A DNA stretch of 64,000 bases from Acetivibrio clariflavus DSM 19732 (GCF_000237085.1 NC_016627.1:496001-560000); one strand, 5' to 3'; shown: positions 25,336-35,659, counted from the stretch's first letter. Numbers and translations are program-made. Notes: generated by a model not told the origin, from the sequence alone.

Positions 25336-26238
25336 TCAAATATTGGGGCGTTTTAAATGAGCAGCCAAAAACTTTTCTGTAAGAGTGAGAACCTGGGAAC
25401 TCCATATACCCGGACCATGTCCGGCACCAATAACCTTATAGAAGAAAACCTTCTGGTTATGCTTTTTTAAAGCCTTATACATTTCAATACTTTGATTGAC
25501 ATGGACAACATTATCCTCATCCCCATGTATAATGAGAAATGGCGGAAGTTTTTTATCCAAGTCCATGTATATAGGACTTGCTTTCTTTGCCAATTCAATA
25601 TTGTCGGCTATTTTTCCTCCAATAAATAAAGCTTCCGGACAATCTGCAGAATCATGGTCAATAGCGTCATTGTATTTGCCTAATGTCAGCAAATTTGTGA
25701 CCCCGAAATAATCTACCACTGCGGTTACTTCATCGGATTGGTCTTTGTAAAGTCCGTTGTTGTACTCTCCTGCGGTAAGTCCGGTCATTAATGCAAGATG
25801 TCCGCCGGATGAGTCTCCCCAAACGGCGACTTTATCCGGGTCAATTCCGTAGGTGTCCGCATTTTCGCGCATAAATCTAATGGCACACTTAACATCTTCC
25901 AAAGCCGCCGGGAATTTTGCTATGTCGGTGTTTCTCATTTCAACACTTGCTATTACATATCCCTTTGAAGCAATGTGGGATAGATTGGGAATGGCAGAAT
26001 ACAGATCCTGTTTTCCCCATGCAGAACCTTGGACATAAACTATAAGGGGAAATTTTAGTCTAGCCTCGTAGGGTTTTATTATTTGCAGTTTCCTTTCGAT
26101 ATTGCCATACCTGGCGTAAACCACATCATGGAGATATGTACATGAAAAATACATTCCCTCACCGGAAAATTCAGCAAATAAAACCTGTGTTCCTTCAGGC
26201 GTTTCATTAGCAGCAATCTTCGCTTCTCTTATATCCAT
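25336..26238 (-). CDS. Alpha/beta hydrolase, acetyl-esterase-like
   Basis: A 300-residue alpha/beta hydrolase of the BD-FAE/acetylxylan-esterase-like class. The nucleophile Ser lies in AVWGDSSGGHLAL; the acid Asp is probably in IIHGDEDNVV and the His in GAGHGPG. The oxyanion segment is YVQGSAW (most relatives have HGG here; Gln replaces the second residue). No signal peptide, so it acts inside the cell, possibly removing acetyl or feruloyl groups from imported oligosaccharides; that substrate is inferred from the organism type. ATG 26238 with a GAAAGGTG site is preferred to a GTG three codons upstream. Confidence 0.88.
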   Translation of the reverse strand: MDIREAKIAANETPEGTQVLFAEFSGEGMYFSCTYLHDVVYARYGNIERKLQIIKPYEARLKFPLIVYVQGSAWGKQDLYSAIPNLSHIASKGYVIASVEMRNTDIAKFPAALEDVKCAIRFMRENADTYGIDPDKVAVWGDSSGGHLALMTGLTAGEYNNGLYKDQSDEVTAVVDYFGVTNLLTLGKYNDAIDHDSADCPEALFIGGKIADNIELAKKASPIYMDLDKKLPPFLIIHGDEDNVVHVNQSIEMYKALKKHNQKVFFYKVIGAGHGPGIWSSQVLTLTEKFLAAHLKRPNI

Positions 26239-26368
26239 CTTTAGCACCTTTCCTATCGTTTTTTATAAGTTTAATTTTACTTTGGATTTCGCAATGCATT
26301 TCTCTTTCATTATAAATATTTTTCTTCAAAAAATAAAAAAAATATGCTGTAAAAGATACTACCATATT

Positions 26369-26397
26369 AAAGCGGGAATAACTTTACTTCCGGCTTT
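26369..26397. repeat. Stem-loop in the 26239-26736 intergenic region
   Basis: AAAGC-g-GGAA at 26369-26378 pairs with TTCC-g-GCTTT at 26388-26397, followed on the plus strand by two more Ts. It looks like a terminator, but no plus-strand gene precedes it. Confidence 0.45.
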
Positions 26398-26588
26398 TTG
26401 AATCCGCCACTCATTTTTGGTTGTAATTCTGATAAAAACTATCGTTGCTTATGAAAGATGTAAAAATGATTTGTGCGAATGTAAACCTTGAAAAGCAGAA
26501 ATTTTATTCTCTTTTCTATTTTATTATTTTGCAATAAAAATGACAAGCTTTTTGTCGTAAGGGTAAAAGTACAAGTCAAAAAAACATT

Positions 26589-26626
26589 CCTCCTTAGCAT
26601 TTTATTGGTTATATATGCCAAGGAGG
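26589..26626 (-). terminator. Stem-loop terminator for the U32-like gene
   Basis: CCTCCTTAGC (26589-26598) pairs with GCCAAGGAGG (26617-26626), one mismatch. On the minus strand the stem is followed by AATG and a seven-T run, the layout of an intrinsic terminator, downstream of the gene ending at 26737. Confidence 0.7.
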
Positions 26627-26736
26627 ACTACTTACTAAATTGAATTGTCAGTTCTGATTGTCACCTTTGCTATTGTAAATAAAAACTTGAAAAGGAATGC
26701 TGTCATTATTTTATACTTCCGTTAAAAACTTCAAAA

Positions 26737-27648
26737 TTAGCTTTTTACATACTCTATTTTACTCAGCAGCATGAACAGGCGTGCCTCATCCTTGTATTCG
26801 GGTTTAACCATGTAATAGATATAACTTTCCAGAACACTGAAATGGGGTAGAGAACGTCCTTCAATTTTGAAATTTTTAAAGCCCATAGGAACGTACTTTT
26901 CATATATGTCTTTTGGCTTAATATGTGTACGATGTTTCGTGGTTTGGTAAAAATATGGGGTTATATATTCGCAATAATAAGGCTCAAATTCAAAGGGTCT
27001 GTTTGGGTACTTTTTCAGATGCTCTGAAAGGGCAAGATGGTATCTGCCAATATAGTCATAATGTTCTTTCCTCCGAGGACAATTGGGTATACAGCAGGGA
27101 TTTATAAGAAGTTCACAGCGCTCTTTTGAAGGAATTTTTTCAAGGTCTTCAAATCTGTTGTTCCAGTTATAGTCTAATACCACAAGACTGTAATCCTGTT
27201 CCAGTTCTTTCGTTAAAGTTTCCAGGTCCCTGATTTGTTTGCAAGTCGAACTTATTATTTTATATTCGGGATATTTTTCTCTTATATATGCTTCCAATAC
27301 AGGAGAAACTACTATAACTTCATTCATTCCATTATTGGCCATTTTAAGGCACATGTTGCAGTAGGAATCGTTTAAGTGTTCTTCCTTTATATGAGGATTG
27401 CTGAATGTAAAACGGATGGGTATGCCTCGTTGATTGAACTGCTTAATAATTTCTTTCATAAAATTGCGGTCCATTCTTCCCTGGAAAGTGCGGCCGCCAT
27501 TCCACAGCGAGGATGGGAATGTGCCATAAACCGAGCCTATCTTTATATCATCATAGAAATATTCAGGTTTCATTTTCATTACTTCATAAAGAAGTATATT
27601 TAGCTCAAAATTTTCCGCAAAACTGGGTATATGAAAATAAATACTCAT
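26737..27648 (-). CDS. Peptidase U32-like protein
   Basis: A 303-residue cytoplasmic protein. The C-terminal FKIEGRSL stretch and the Cys cluster NPCCIPNCPRRKEHY are characteristic of the U32 collagenase-like family (YhbU/UbiU-type TIM barrels, several of which bind an Fe-S cluster through Cys). Earlier blocks IRFTFSNPHI, CNMCLKMANNGMNEVIVVSP and LVVLDYNWNNR fit a TIM barrel. Whether it is a peptidase is doubtful; UbiU/V relatives are hydroxylase or RNA-modification proteins. Start ATG 27648 after a GGGAGG site. No close operon partner. Confidence 0.7.
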   Translation of the reverse strand: MSIYFHIPSFAENFELNILLYEVMKMKPEYFYDDIKIGSVYGTFPSSLWNGGRTFQGRMDRNFMKEIIKQFNQRGIPIRFTFSNPHIKEEHLNDSYCNMCLKMANNGMNEVIVVSPVLEAYIREKYPEYKIISSTCKQIRDLETLTKELEQDYSLVVLDYNWNNRFEDLEKIPSKERCELLINPCCIPNCPRRKEHYDYIGRYHLALSEHLKKYPNRPFEFEPYYCEYITPYFYQTTKHRTHIKPKDIYEKYVPMGFKNFKIEGRSLPHFSVLESYIYYMVKPEYKDEARLFMLLSKIEYVKS

Positions 27649-28049
27649 TATTATCCTCCCAATCTATATTTTGTTGACCTTTAGAGAAGCGGAAATTGTG
27701 CAATAAAATATGACTGACCGTAACATCTTTGTCTGAGGTCTGTCTGATGCTGAATAGATAGTTCAAATATGAGTTTTCAAAGCATTCTAGGACTTGTGTA
27801 AATTGTAATATTGCTATTGTGTAAATTGGCAACCATAAAAATAACTGTCAATATTATGATAACATTAGTACATAAAAAGTTCAATATGCGGCTTTAACCG
27901 TCGTTAGTAGCCTTTAACAGCTTTATTAGCGAGTTTAAAAACGATATGTTCTGGCACGAAAAAAATTGTTAAATATCGCAATGCTGATGTAGAAATTGTT
28001 TAGTGAAAATTTTTATCTAAAAGTACAAAAAAATAAGGGAATTGCCCTC

Positions 28050-28078
28050 TTGAATAATAAAATAAACCCATGTATAAT
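28050..28078 (+). promoter_or_regulatory. SigA-type promoter of the LacI regulator gene
   Basis: TTGAAT at 28050-28055 and a perfect TATAAT at 28073-28078 are separated by exactly 17 bases. The predicted start point near 28085 lies just before the palindrome at 28088-28097. Confidence 0.8.
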
Positions 28079-28087
28079 GTTATAGTA

Positions 28088-28097
28088 AACGCGCGTT
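28088..28097. promoter_or_regulatory. Operator-like palindrome AACGCGCGTT
   Basis: A perfect 10-base palindrome with the central CG typical of LacI-family operators, placed at about +3 to +13 of the promoter and just before the regulator's own start codon. This suggests autorepression. A looser AAAAC-n5-GTTTT site lies at 29227-29241, ahead of the phosphorylase gene. Confidence 0.6.
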
Positions 28098-28110
28098 CAT
28101 GGGGGTGGAT

Positions 28111-29169
28111 ATGAAGAGTGAGGATATTGCTCGGTTGGCTGGAGTGTCCAGAAGTACAGTGTCAAGAGTCATCAACAACTATCCTAATGTTCCAGAAGAA
28201 ACCCGGGCAAAGGTTTTGAAAATTATTGAGGAATATAATTATGAACCTAATACTTCAGCGCGAATACTTGCAGGCAAATCCAACAACACTATAGGACTAT
28301 TTGTAATAAGCATATCTGAAAACGATGGACCGAGCAAAATTTATCAAAGTGCATACTATTCCACTTTTATCAATACAGTAGTTGATGCGGCAAATACAGT
28401 CGGTTACTATGTTTTAGTTCATACCATATATTCTGGCAAGGATTATGCTAAAATTAGCCAGTCCTTTATGCAAAAAAGGATAAGCGGAGGAATTTTAGTC
28501 GGAAATGAGAAAGATTCGGATGCAATCAAAAAAATCGCAAAGTTGGGGTATCCGATAGGAATTGTAGATTATGACGTTAGGGAAATAGAGAAGAATAAGT
28601 TGAATAATTCCGGAGTGATTGTTGTCAATTCTGCCGATTTTGAGGGAACGGTTGAGGCACTCAATCACTTGATCAAGTTAGGACACAGGGATATCGGAAT
28701 TATAACGGGCCGAATGGGTACATACTCGGGGAAAGAGCGCTATAGAGCTTACGAATATGTTCTCAAGGAAAACGGTATAGAAGTAAAACCTGAGTTTATA
28801 TTAAAGGGAGAGTTTCTGAAGAAAAATGCCTACGATGAAGTAAAGAAGCTTATCCATTCTAAAAAACTTCCCACTGCATTATTTGCATGTAATGACGATA
28901 TGGCCATTGCTGCCATGGAAGTATTCATGGATGAAGGTATAAGAGTACCTGAGGATATATCGATTATAGGATTTGATAATATACCAATGGCTTCGCATGT
29001 TAAACCTGCGTTATCGACAGTAAAAGTGCCGGTTTATGATATGGTTACACGTGCGACGGAGGCACTTATAAACAATATTGAGCATGGCACGAAAACATTT
29101 AGTAATTTTACATATCCCGTAGAATTTATTAACAGGGATACATGTGCACCAAGAAGAACTGATAAATAA
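28111..29169 (+). CDS. LacI-family transcriptional regulator
   Basis: A regulator of about 352 residues. The helix-turn-helix DIARLAGVSRSTVSRVINNYPNVPEETRAKV and hinge PNTSARILAGKSNN are textbook LacI, followed by a periplasmic-binding-protein-like ligand domain (TIGLFVISI to IGFDNIPMASHVKPALSTV). ATG 28111 is preferred because GGGGG lies five bases upstream; ATG 28099 is the alternative. It is encoded 112 bases upstream of cellobiose phosphorylase on the same strand, so it probably controls cellobiose/cellodextrin phosphorolysis in response to a sugar. The ligand is inferred from context only. Confidence 0.92.
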   Translation: MKSEDIARLAGVSRSTVSRVINNYPNVPEETRAKVLKIIEEYNYEPNTSARILAGKSNNTIGLFVISISENDGPSKIYQSAYYSTFINTVVDAANTVGYYVLVHTIYSGKDYAKISQSFMQKRISGGILVGNEKDSDAIKKIAKLGYPIGIVDYDVREIEKNKLNNSGVIVVNSADFEGTVEALNHLIKLGHRDIGIITGRMGTYSGKERYRAYEYVLKENGIEVKPEFILKGEFLKKNAYDEVKKLIHSKKLPTALFACNDDMAIAAMEVFMDEGIRVPEDISIIGFDNIPMASHVKPALSTVKVPVYDMVTRATEALINNIEHGTKTFSNFTYPVEFINRDTCAPRRTDK

Positions 29170-29281
29170 GGTGTTTTAAAGGATAATTATGTAAGTTGGA
29201 GGGATATAGTCCTTTGAAGCACAAATAAAACAGTCCGTTTTAAGAATCAAATAAAGAATTAAAATATAAGGGGGCTAAAAA

Positions 29282-31717
29282 ATGAAATTTGGTTATTTTG
29301 ATGATTTAAACAAAGAGTACGTTATAACTACTCCAACCACTCCATACCCATGGATAAACTATCTTGGAACCCAGGAATTCTTCTCCATTATCTCAAATAC
29401 AGCAGGTGGATATGCTTTCTATAGAGATGCCAGATTAAGACGTATAACAAGATATAGATATAACAATGTCCCAATCGATATGGGCGGACGTTATTTCTAC
29501 ATATATGACAACGGTGATTACTGGTCACCGGGGTGGTCACCGGTAAAAAAAGAACTTGACAGCTATGAGTGCAGACACGGTCTCGGATATACAAAGATAA
29601 CCGGTAAGAGAAACGGTATAAAAGCTGAAGTAACATTCTTTGTACCGCTCAATTACAATGGGGAAGTTCAAAAAGTAATAATTACAAACGAAGGAAATGA
29701 TACTAAGAAAATAACTCTCTTTTCCTTCATTGAATGGTGCTTGTGGAATGCTCAGGACGATATGACCAACTTCCAAAGAAACTTCAGTACAGGAGAAGTT
29801 GAAGTGGAAGGTTCGGTTATATATCACAAGACAGAGTACAGAGAGCGTAGAAATCACTATGCTTTCTATTCAGTAAATGTTCCTATTACAGGATTTGACA
29901 GTGACAGAGACAGCTTCATAGGACTGTACAACGGATTTGATGCACCAAAGGCAGTGGTTGCAGGAAAATCAAACAATTCCGTTGCCGACGGATGGGCTCC
30001 GGTAGCATCCCACTCTATAGATATCGAATTAAAAGCAGGAGAAAAGAAAGAACTGGTATTCATATTGGGTTATGTTGAAAACAATCCCGATGACAAGTGG
30101 GAAGCCAAGAATGTAATTAACAAGAAGAAAGCCAAAGAAATGATTGACAAGTTTAAAACAGTGGCAGATGTGGACAAGGCATTCAGTGAGTTTAAAGAAT
30201 ACTGGAATTCTCTGCTTTCACAATATACAATAAAGAGTCATGATGAAAAACTTGACCGTATGGTAAACATCTGGAACCAGTATCAGTGTATGGTTACCTT
30301 CAATATGTCAAGAAGTGCGTCTTACTTTGAATCCGGTATAGGAAGAGGTATGGGCTTCAGAGATTCAAATCAGGACTTGCTGGGATTTGTTCATCAAATA
30401 CCCGAAAGAGCAAGAGAAAGACTTTTGGACCTTGCTGCAACGCAGCTTGAGGACGGTGGTGCATATCACCAGTATCAACCGCTTACAAAGAGAGGTAACA
30501 ATGAAATCGGAGGTAACTTCAATGACGACCCGTTGTGGTTGATTATTGCTGCTGCTGCATATATCAAAGAGACCGGTGATTATAGTATACTTAATGAAAT
30601 GGTGCCTTATGACAATGATATGAGCAAGGCAGATACCTTCTTTGACCACTTGAAACGTTCCTTCAATCATGTAACCAATAATCTCGGACCTCACGGATTA
30701 CCGTTAATAGGAAGAGCAGACTGGAATGACTGCCTCAACCTGAACTGTTTCTCATCTACACCGGATGAATCTTTCCAGACCACTACAAGCAAGGACGGAA
30801 AGGTTGCAGAGTCGGTTATGATCGCCGGCATGTTTGTATATACCGGTCCTGACTATGTTAAATTGTGCAGATACATGGGCGAGGAAGAGGAAGCAAAGAA
30901 AGCAGAGAAAGCTATTGAAGATATGAAAGAAGCTATTATCAAACATGGATACGATGGAGAATGGTTCTTAAGAGCGTATGACGACTTCGGTAGAAAAGTA
31001 GGAAGCAATGAAAACGAAGAAGGTAAGATATTTATTGAATCTCAGGGCTTCTGCGTAATGGCAGGAATAGGCCTTGATGACGGAAAAGCAGTAAAAGCAT
31101 TGGATTCCGTTAAAAAATATCTCGATACTCCATACGGAATAGTGCTTAATAATCCTGCCTTTACAAAATATTATATAGAATACGGTGAAATTTCCACATA
31201 TCCGCCGGGATATAAAGAAAATGCAGGAATATTCTGCCATAACAACGCATGGATAATTTGTGCTGAGACTGTTGTAGGAAGAGGAGACATGGCTTTTGAA
31301 TACTATAAAAAGATAGCTCCTGCCTATGTAGAGGAAATCAGTGATATTCACAAGACTGAACCATACGTTTATGCACAGATGATAGGCGGAAAAGATGCAA
31401 GACGCATGGGTGAAGCTAAGAACTCATGGTTAACGGGAACAGCTGCGTGGAACTTTGTGGCAATTTCTCAGTGGATTTTAGGTGTTAAACCGGATTATGA
31501 CGGATTGAAGATTGATCCATGCATTCCGAAAGATTGGGATGGCTACACTGTTTCAAGATTGTTCAGAGGAGCAACCTATGTAATAGAAGTGAAGAATCCT
31601 GACCATGTTTCTAAGGGTGTTAAGAAAGTTACAGTAGACGGCAAAGAAATTGAAGGAAACATTATTCCGGTATTCGGTGACGGAAAAGAGCATAAAGTGG
31701 AAGTTATAATGGGTTAA
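29282..31717 (+). CDS. cbp: Cellobiose phosphorylase (GH94)
   Basis: Cellobiose phosphorylase (EC 2.4.1.20) reversibly splits cellobiose with phosphate into glucose and alpha-glucose 1-phosphate in the cytoplasm. The 811 residues match the length of the C. thermocellum enzyme, and the start [29 protein letters not shown] and block [25 protein letters not shown] are characteristic of it. The catalytic Asp is expected in [12 protein letters not shown]. The C-terminal lid and jelly-roll end in VEVIMG. There is no signal peptide. An AAGGGGG site precedes the ATG. It lies between the LacI gene and cellodextrin phosphorylase, consistent with one regulon for phosphorolytic use of cellulose products. 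Confidence 0.97.
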   Translation: MKFGYFDDLNKEYVITTPTTPYPWINYLGTQEFFSIISNTAGGYAFYRDARLRRITRYRYNNVPIDMGGRYFYIYDNGDYWSPGWSPVKKELDSYECRHGLGYTKITGKRNGIKAEVTFFVPLNYNGEVQKVIITNEGNDTKKITLFSFIEWCLWNAQDDMTNFQRNFSTGEVEVEGSVIYHKTEYRERRNHYAFYSVNVPITGFDSDRDSFIGLYNGFDAPKAVVAGKSNNSVADGWAPVASHSIDIELKAGEKKELVFILGYVENNPDDKWEAKNVINKKKAKEMIDKFKTVADVDKAFSEFKEYWNSLLSQYTIKSHDEKLDRMVNIWNQYQCMVTFNMSRSASYFESGIGRGMGFRDSNQDLLGFVHQIPERARERLLDLAATQLEDGGAYHQYQPLTKRGNNEIGGNFNDDPLWLIIAAAAYIKETGDYSILNEMVPYDNDMSKADTFFDHLKRSFNHVTNNLGPHGLPLIGRADWNDCLNLNCFSSTPDESFQTTTSKDGKVAESVMIAGMFVYTGPDYVKLCRYMGEEEEAKKAEKAIEDMKEAIIKHGYDGEWFLRAYDDFGRKVGSNENEEGKIFIESQGFCVMAGIGLDDGKAVKALDSVKKYLDTPYGIVLNNPAFTKYYIEYGEISTYPPGYKENAGIFCHNNAWIICAETVVGRGDMAFEYYKKIAPAYVEEISDIHKTEPYVYAQMIGGKDARRMGEAKNSWLTGTAAWNFVAISQWILGVKPDYDGLKIDPCIPKDWDGYTVSRLFRGATYVIEVKNPDHVSKGVKKVTVDGKEIEGNIIPVFGDGKEHKVEVIMG

Positions 31718-31796
31718 TTCAAAACAAGTTACCATTTTTTAAATGAAGTAAAGGAAAAACGGAAAGGTTTAATACTCTAAAGCTTAATTTATGGGG

Positions 31797-31827
31797 AAAC
31801 TAAAACCGCTTATGCGGTTTTAGTTTT
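31797..31827 (+). terminator. Intergenic hairpin between the two phosphorylase genes
   Basis: AAACTAAAACCGC (31797-31809) faces GCGGTTTTAGTTTT (31814-31827) with a four-base loop and a T-rich 3' side. It has the form of an intrinsic terminator but lies inside what looks like an operon, so it may lower or gate expression of the second gene or stabilise the first message. Confidence 0.8.
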
Positions 31828-31855
31828 ATACCCGTGGTTAAAAAGGAGGGTTTAC

Positions 31856-34825
31856 ATGTTGGAAAAATTAGTTGCCAGAGGAGTTAAAACAACTCCTGAA
31901 GCGGTATTGAGAAATAGTTTTAAGAGCTTAAATGAAAATTCAAAAGTGGACGCTATGTTTACAGACACTACTTTTAAGAGTGTAATCGGAGTGTCCGGTC
32001 TGCCCTTTAAAGTGCCTGCCGTATTGCAGCTTTTAAAGAGCAGAGATGTATCGGAATACCTTCTTACCCAGGCAGAAAACGGTGCATCAGTAATGGTTGA
32101 AATTGAGAGCAATGGAAGTGTTTCAGTATATAAGAGTGCCAACGGAGAGATACAAAAAATTGAAGTGCCGGCAGAAATAAAGCAGAAAATTGAAACACTT
32201 CTTTCAAATGTGAGCAACTGGGCAGGACATTTAAACGACAAGGGTGAACATGTTATAGATTTACGCACTCCTGCACCGGGACCCCACTTCTATGTGAACC
32301 TTCTCATGGGAAACAGGATAGGTTTTGACCATGCCCTTCAGACAACTCCCAAGAGTGTTGTTGACAGGCTTGGAAGAGGAGCGTTCAGGTCCCATGCTGC
32401 AACCCAGGTACTTGCAACCCGTTGGGATATGAGACAGGAAGAGGGAGGATTTCCTGCAAACCGCCAGTTCTATCTGGTTGAAAACTACAAAAAGATTTTC
32501 TATTCGGCAGATCCCAATGACTGCAATATAGAAAGTGCAACCTGTACTCATTCTCAGAATCATACTATTATCGAGTACAGAACCAAGTGCGGTCTTTCAA
32601 TAAAAAGAACCATATTTATACTTCCACAGATTGAAGGTTTGCCTTTGGCAACAGAAGTTCAGCGAATTGAAGTTACCAATCTGACAGACAAGGAAAGGAA
32701 TATAAAACTCGTATACACTGGTATGTTCGGTACTCCTGCAACTCATGCCATATTTGAAGACGTGCTTTATACAAATGTTATTATGCAGTCATCCATAATG
32801 AGAAAAGATGACGGTTCAATAATTGCCATTACTCCGGACTATTATCCCGAACCTTTCAGGGAAGATATGAGATTCCATACAATGATGGTGAGAAATGGCG
32901 ACAGCTTGGAATTCCCTAAGGAATTCTGTGCAAATTACAATGAATTTGTCGGAAACGGTACTTTGGAAGATCCTGAAAATATCAGCAAGCTCAGCAATCA
33001 TTTTTATCGTAAGGGCCCCGGATTCTTTGCATTAGCTTCCGAAGTTAAATTGGGTGCAGGAAAGACTGCAGTATTTGATAATTTCACCGGACTTTCTTCC
33101 AATAAAGTCAATCCGTCATTCAATGAAGAAGTATTTAAAAAAGAGGTTTCAAATCTCGTTGACAAGTTCTCAAATGCTGGAGAAGTTGAAAAGGCATTAG
33201 AACAGGTAATTAAGTTTGCAGAAAGGTATTCGAGCTTCATGCAGCTAAAAACTGAAGACGAGGAATTCAATACTTACTTCAATAAAAATCTTCCTTTCCA
33301 GGTACTTTATCAGACTTTTGTATCCAGGTCCTTCTGCCAGACCCAGAAAGGATATAGGGAAATCGGCTTTAGAGAGATACAGGACTTATATGCTTCCATG
33401 TACTATTTTGTAAGTATGGGCGAAGGAGACTTTGTAAAGCAGCTTCTTAAAGAATGGTGCTCAATGATATTTGAATTCGGATATGCTTACCATAACTTCT
33501 TCTGGGTAGGTAAGGAACCGGGCAAGTGGTCTGATGACGCCCTTTGGTTTGTACAAGCGGTATATCGTTATATCAGCCTAACAGGGGATATAAAATTCTT
33601 AGATGAGGAAGTTGAAGTTGCAGGAACAAACCCTGCCGCTAAGAGACCGGTATATGAAACAATTAAAGCACTGATAAAATATTCAGCACAAATTTCCATT
33701 GGAAAACACGGCTTGCCTCTTCTTGACAATGCCGATTGGAATGACTGCTTGAAGCTTGATAATGATTTCATAGACGGTATTACCAAAGAGAAGCTGTATA
33801 AGGAACAGATTGCAAAAAGCGGAAATTCGGATGAACCTTTTGAAAGCGACTATTCTGAAAGTGTAATGAATGCCTTCTTGCTGAAAGTGGCAATTGACGA
33901 GATGATCCAGCTTTCCGGCGAAAAAGGAGATGCAGAGTACAAGGCACAGCTTGAAAAGATGTCTTCCAAGTTGTTTGACAATATTCAGAAGCACGCATGG
34001 AAGGAAGACTTCTTCGCAAGGGTATTGTTCAATAGGTTCAAAGACGGAAAATTCACTTATCTCGGTGCCAAGGGGGACAATTTGTCGGCAGACCCTGAAA
34101 TTGACGGTTCATACTTCCTGAACTCCTTCAGTTGGTCCATTCTTTCCGATAGTGCCGATGAGGAACAGATTGCTATTATGCTGGACAGAGTAGAGAAATA
34201 TTTGAAAACTCCCTATGGTCTTAAGCTGGTTACACCGACAGACCTTGGCAGAGTGGCAAACGATACAGCTACAGGACATTATTTTCCCGGTGACAGGGAA
34301 AACGGAGGAGTATTCAAACATGCCACAATGATGGCTACTGCTGCTATGTTTAAGGCTGCTAAGACAGTTAAGAGCAAGGAACTTGCTGCAAGGCTTGCCA
34401 ACATGGCATATTGGATGGTGGATTTGGTGGCTCCGTTCAGGACTATGTCCAATCCTTTCGAAAAAGCCGGTAATCCAAGATTCTGTACACAATATAACAA
34501 CAGTGAAACCGGGGAAAATATAGGACCTATGCTGAGCGGTACCTCTACATGGCTTACATTGACTTTGATGAGTGCTTTTGGAGTTGAATACACAACACAA
34601 GGTCTGATAATTGACCCTATAATCAGGGAAGGAGAACAGACTACTTCATACAGCGTCAATACAGGCAAGGCTGTTTACAATATAACTATAAAGAAGCCGA
34701 AAGGATTCTACCGTAGTGCTGATGGAAATGTAAAGATTTCTGTTGACGGCAAAGAGATTGAAGGCAATCTTGTTCCATTGTTTAATGATAACAAGGAACA
34801 CAATGTGGAAGTGTTGTTTTCATAA
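31856..34825 (+). CDS. cdp: Cellodextrin phosphorylase (GH94)
   Basis: Cellodextrin phosphorylase (EC 2.4.1.49) phosphorolyses cello-oligosaccharides of three or more units to glucose 1-phosphate. It has 989 residues, close to the C. thermocellum enzyme (about 980), with shared blocks DLRTPAPGPHFYVNLLMGNR, TTPKSVVDRLGRGAFRSHAATQ, RSFCQTQKGYREIGFREIQDL and the catalytic region LPLLDNADWNDCLKLDND. The N-terminal extension of about 130 residues relative to the neighbouring Cbp is normal for this enzyme. AAGGAGGG precedes the ATG. It follows cbp by 138 bases with a hairpin between them. Together they shorten cellodextrins while saving ATP. Confidence 0.96.
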   Translation: MLEKLVARGVKTTPEAVLRNSFKSLNENSKVDAMFTDTTFKSVIGVSGLPFKVPAVLQLLKSRDVSEYLLTQAENGASVMVEIESNGSVSVYKSANGEIQKIEVPAEIKQKIETLLSNVSNWAGHLNDKGEHVIDLRTPAPGPHFYVNLLMGNRIGFDHALQTTPKSVVDRLGRGAFRSHAATQVLATRWDMRQEEGGFPANRQFYLVENYKKIFYSADPNDCNIESATCTHSQNHTIIEYRTKCGLSIKRTIFILPQIEGLPLATEVQRIEVTNLTDKERNIKLVYTGMFGTPATHAIFEDVLYTNVIMQSSIMRKDDGSIIAITPDYYPEPFREDMRFHTMMVRNGDSLEFPKEFCANYNEFVGNGTLEDPENISKLSNHFYRKGPGFFALASEVKLGAGKTAVFDNFTGLSSNKVNPSFNEEVFKKEVSNLVDKFSNAGEVEKALEQVIKFAERYSSFMQLKTEDEEFNTYFNKNLPFQVLYQTFVSRSFCQTQKGYREIGFREIQDLYASMYYFVSMGEGDFVKQLLKEWCSMIFEFGYAYHNFFWVGKEPGKWSDDALWFVQAVYRYISLTGDIKFLDEEVEVAGTNPAAKRPVYETIKALIKYSAQISIGKHGLPLLDNADWNDCLKLDNDFIDGITKEKLYKEQIAKSGNSDEPFESDYSESVMNAFLLKVAIDEMIQLSGEKGDAEYKAQLEKMSSKLFDNIQKHAWKEDFFARVLFNRFKDGKFTYLGAKGDNLSADPEIDGSYFLNSFSWSILSDSADEEQIAIMLDRVEKYLKTPYGLKLVTPTDLGRVANDTATGHYFPGDRENGGVFKHATMMATAAMFKAAKTVKSKELAARLANMAYWMVDLVAPFRTMSNPFEKAGNPRFCTQYNNSETGENIGPMLSGTSTWLTLTLMSAFGVEYTTQGLIIDPIIREGEQTTSYSVNTGKAVYNITIKKPKGFYRSADGNVKISVDGKEIEGNLVPLFNDNKEHNVEVLFS

Positions 34826-34856
34826 ATCGAAGTTGTGATTTTATAGTATAAATCAT

Positions 34857-34887
34857 AGGCACATCCAGAGGATTTTAGGATGTGCCT
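34857..34887 (+). terminator. Terminator after cellodextrin phosphorylase
   Basis: AGGCACATCC (34857-34866) and GGATGTGCCT (34878-34887) form a perfect 10-bp stem with an 11-base loop, followed by ATTGG and TATATTTTG. It lies between converging genes and could end transcription from either side. Confidence 0.75.
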
Positions 34888-34915
34888 ATTGGTATATTTT
34901 GAATAATTATATAAA

Positions 34916-35218
34916 TCACATTTCAATGAGTCCGAATTTTCTAACCAACCAGATACAAAATTTTTGTTTCATGTTTGTCGGCTTTTCCAAAGGAACAATT
35001 ATTCCGTTTAGAACACGATAACATAATTCTGCCGAGACATAGTGGGTAGTTCCGGTGGATTCAAACTGTATTCTAAAAAATTGATGATTGTCTTTCAATT
35101 TCGAATCTAAAACTTTAGCCTTTCTGTATACATCTTTGGCAGCTGGTGCAAAAATGGGATCGCCCGGGAAAACAGGGATTTTGTAAATGTCTTTGAATTT
35201 TTTCTTCTTTTTTAACAT
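34916..35218 (-). CDS. Small conserved-looking protein of unknown function
   Basis: A 100-residue basic protein beginning MLKKKKKFKDIYKIPVFPGD. A good AAGGGGG site lies 8 bases before ATG 35218, and codon use matches its neighbours, so I take it as real. The sequence has a central region FFRIQFESTGTTHYVSAELCYRVLNG that reads as a small beta-rich domain. No signal peptide or membrane segment. I do not recognise the family. It is a single gene, converging on cdp. Confidence 0.65.
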   Translation of the reverse strand: MLKKKKKFKDIYKIPVFPGDPIFAPAAKDVYRKAKVLDSKLKDNHQFFRIQFESTGTTHYVSAELCYRVLNGIIVPLEKPTNMKQKFCIWLVRKFGLIEM

Positions 35219-35604
35219 TTTTTATTCCCCCTTATCCTGTTTATTGAACTAGATAATTTATTGCCTTGATTGATAGGTTTTAAGTAAATATCAGTAAAGC
35301 AAATGTTGATGAGACTTGAATAAAATGTATAATACTGCATTTTTATTTATATTTATAAATAATATAATGCTAAGTCAGGTATATATTTTTTTGCGAGACT
35401 GAATTTATGTCGACCGGGGCTGATTTGTCTTTATTTAAGATTTAGCATCAAAACGACAAATGGCACTATTACAAGGGATACATAAATTTTTGAAGTTATA
35501 CATTTTATAGTTATATTCTACAAACAGAAGTAAAATCCTCTAAAATCTCAAGAATAAAATACTAAAAATTAACGGAGTATAGTCCGGCTAAAAAAAGCAA
35601 AAAG
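35219..35604. other. Intergenic region upstream of the small protein gene
   Basis: About 385 AT-rich bases without an open frame of note. They must hold the minus-strand promoter for the gene at 34916-35218. I see no clear -35/-10 pair, repeat or RNA structure apart from the terminator at its far end. Confidence 0.5.
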
Positions 35605-35638
35605 ACCGGCTGCATCAGGGTTAAACATTGCAGCCGGT
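35605..35638 (-). terminator. Terminator of the dockerin/alpha-2-macroglobulin gene
   Basis: ACCGGCTGCA (35605-35614) and TGCAGCCGGT (35629-35638) form a perfect 10-bp GC-rich stem. The minus-strand 3' side continues CTTTTTGC, 22 bases after the stop of the gene ending at 35660. Confidence 0.88.
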
Positions 35639-35659
35639 TTTTCAATCTTGTTTAATTTT

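Noticed and set aside
26439-26621. Minus-strand frame of 60 codons
   Set aside because: Its start lies in the stem of the terminator at 26589-26626 and it has no suitable ribosome site.
27605-27832. Minus-strand frame of 75 codons
   Set aside because: It overlaps the start of the U32-like gene, has no ribosome site and no family-like features.
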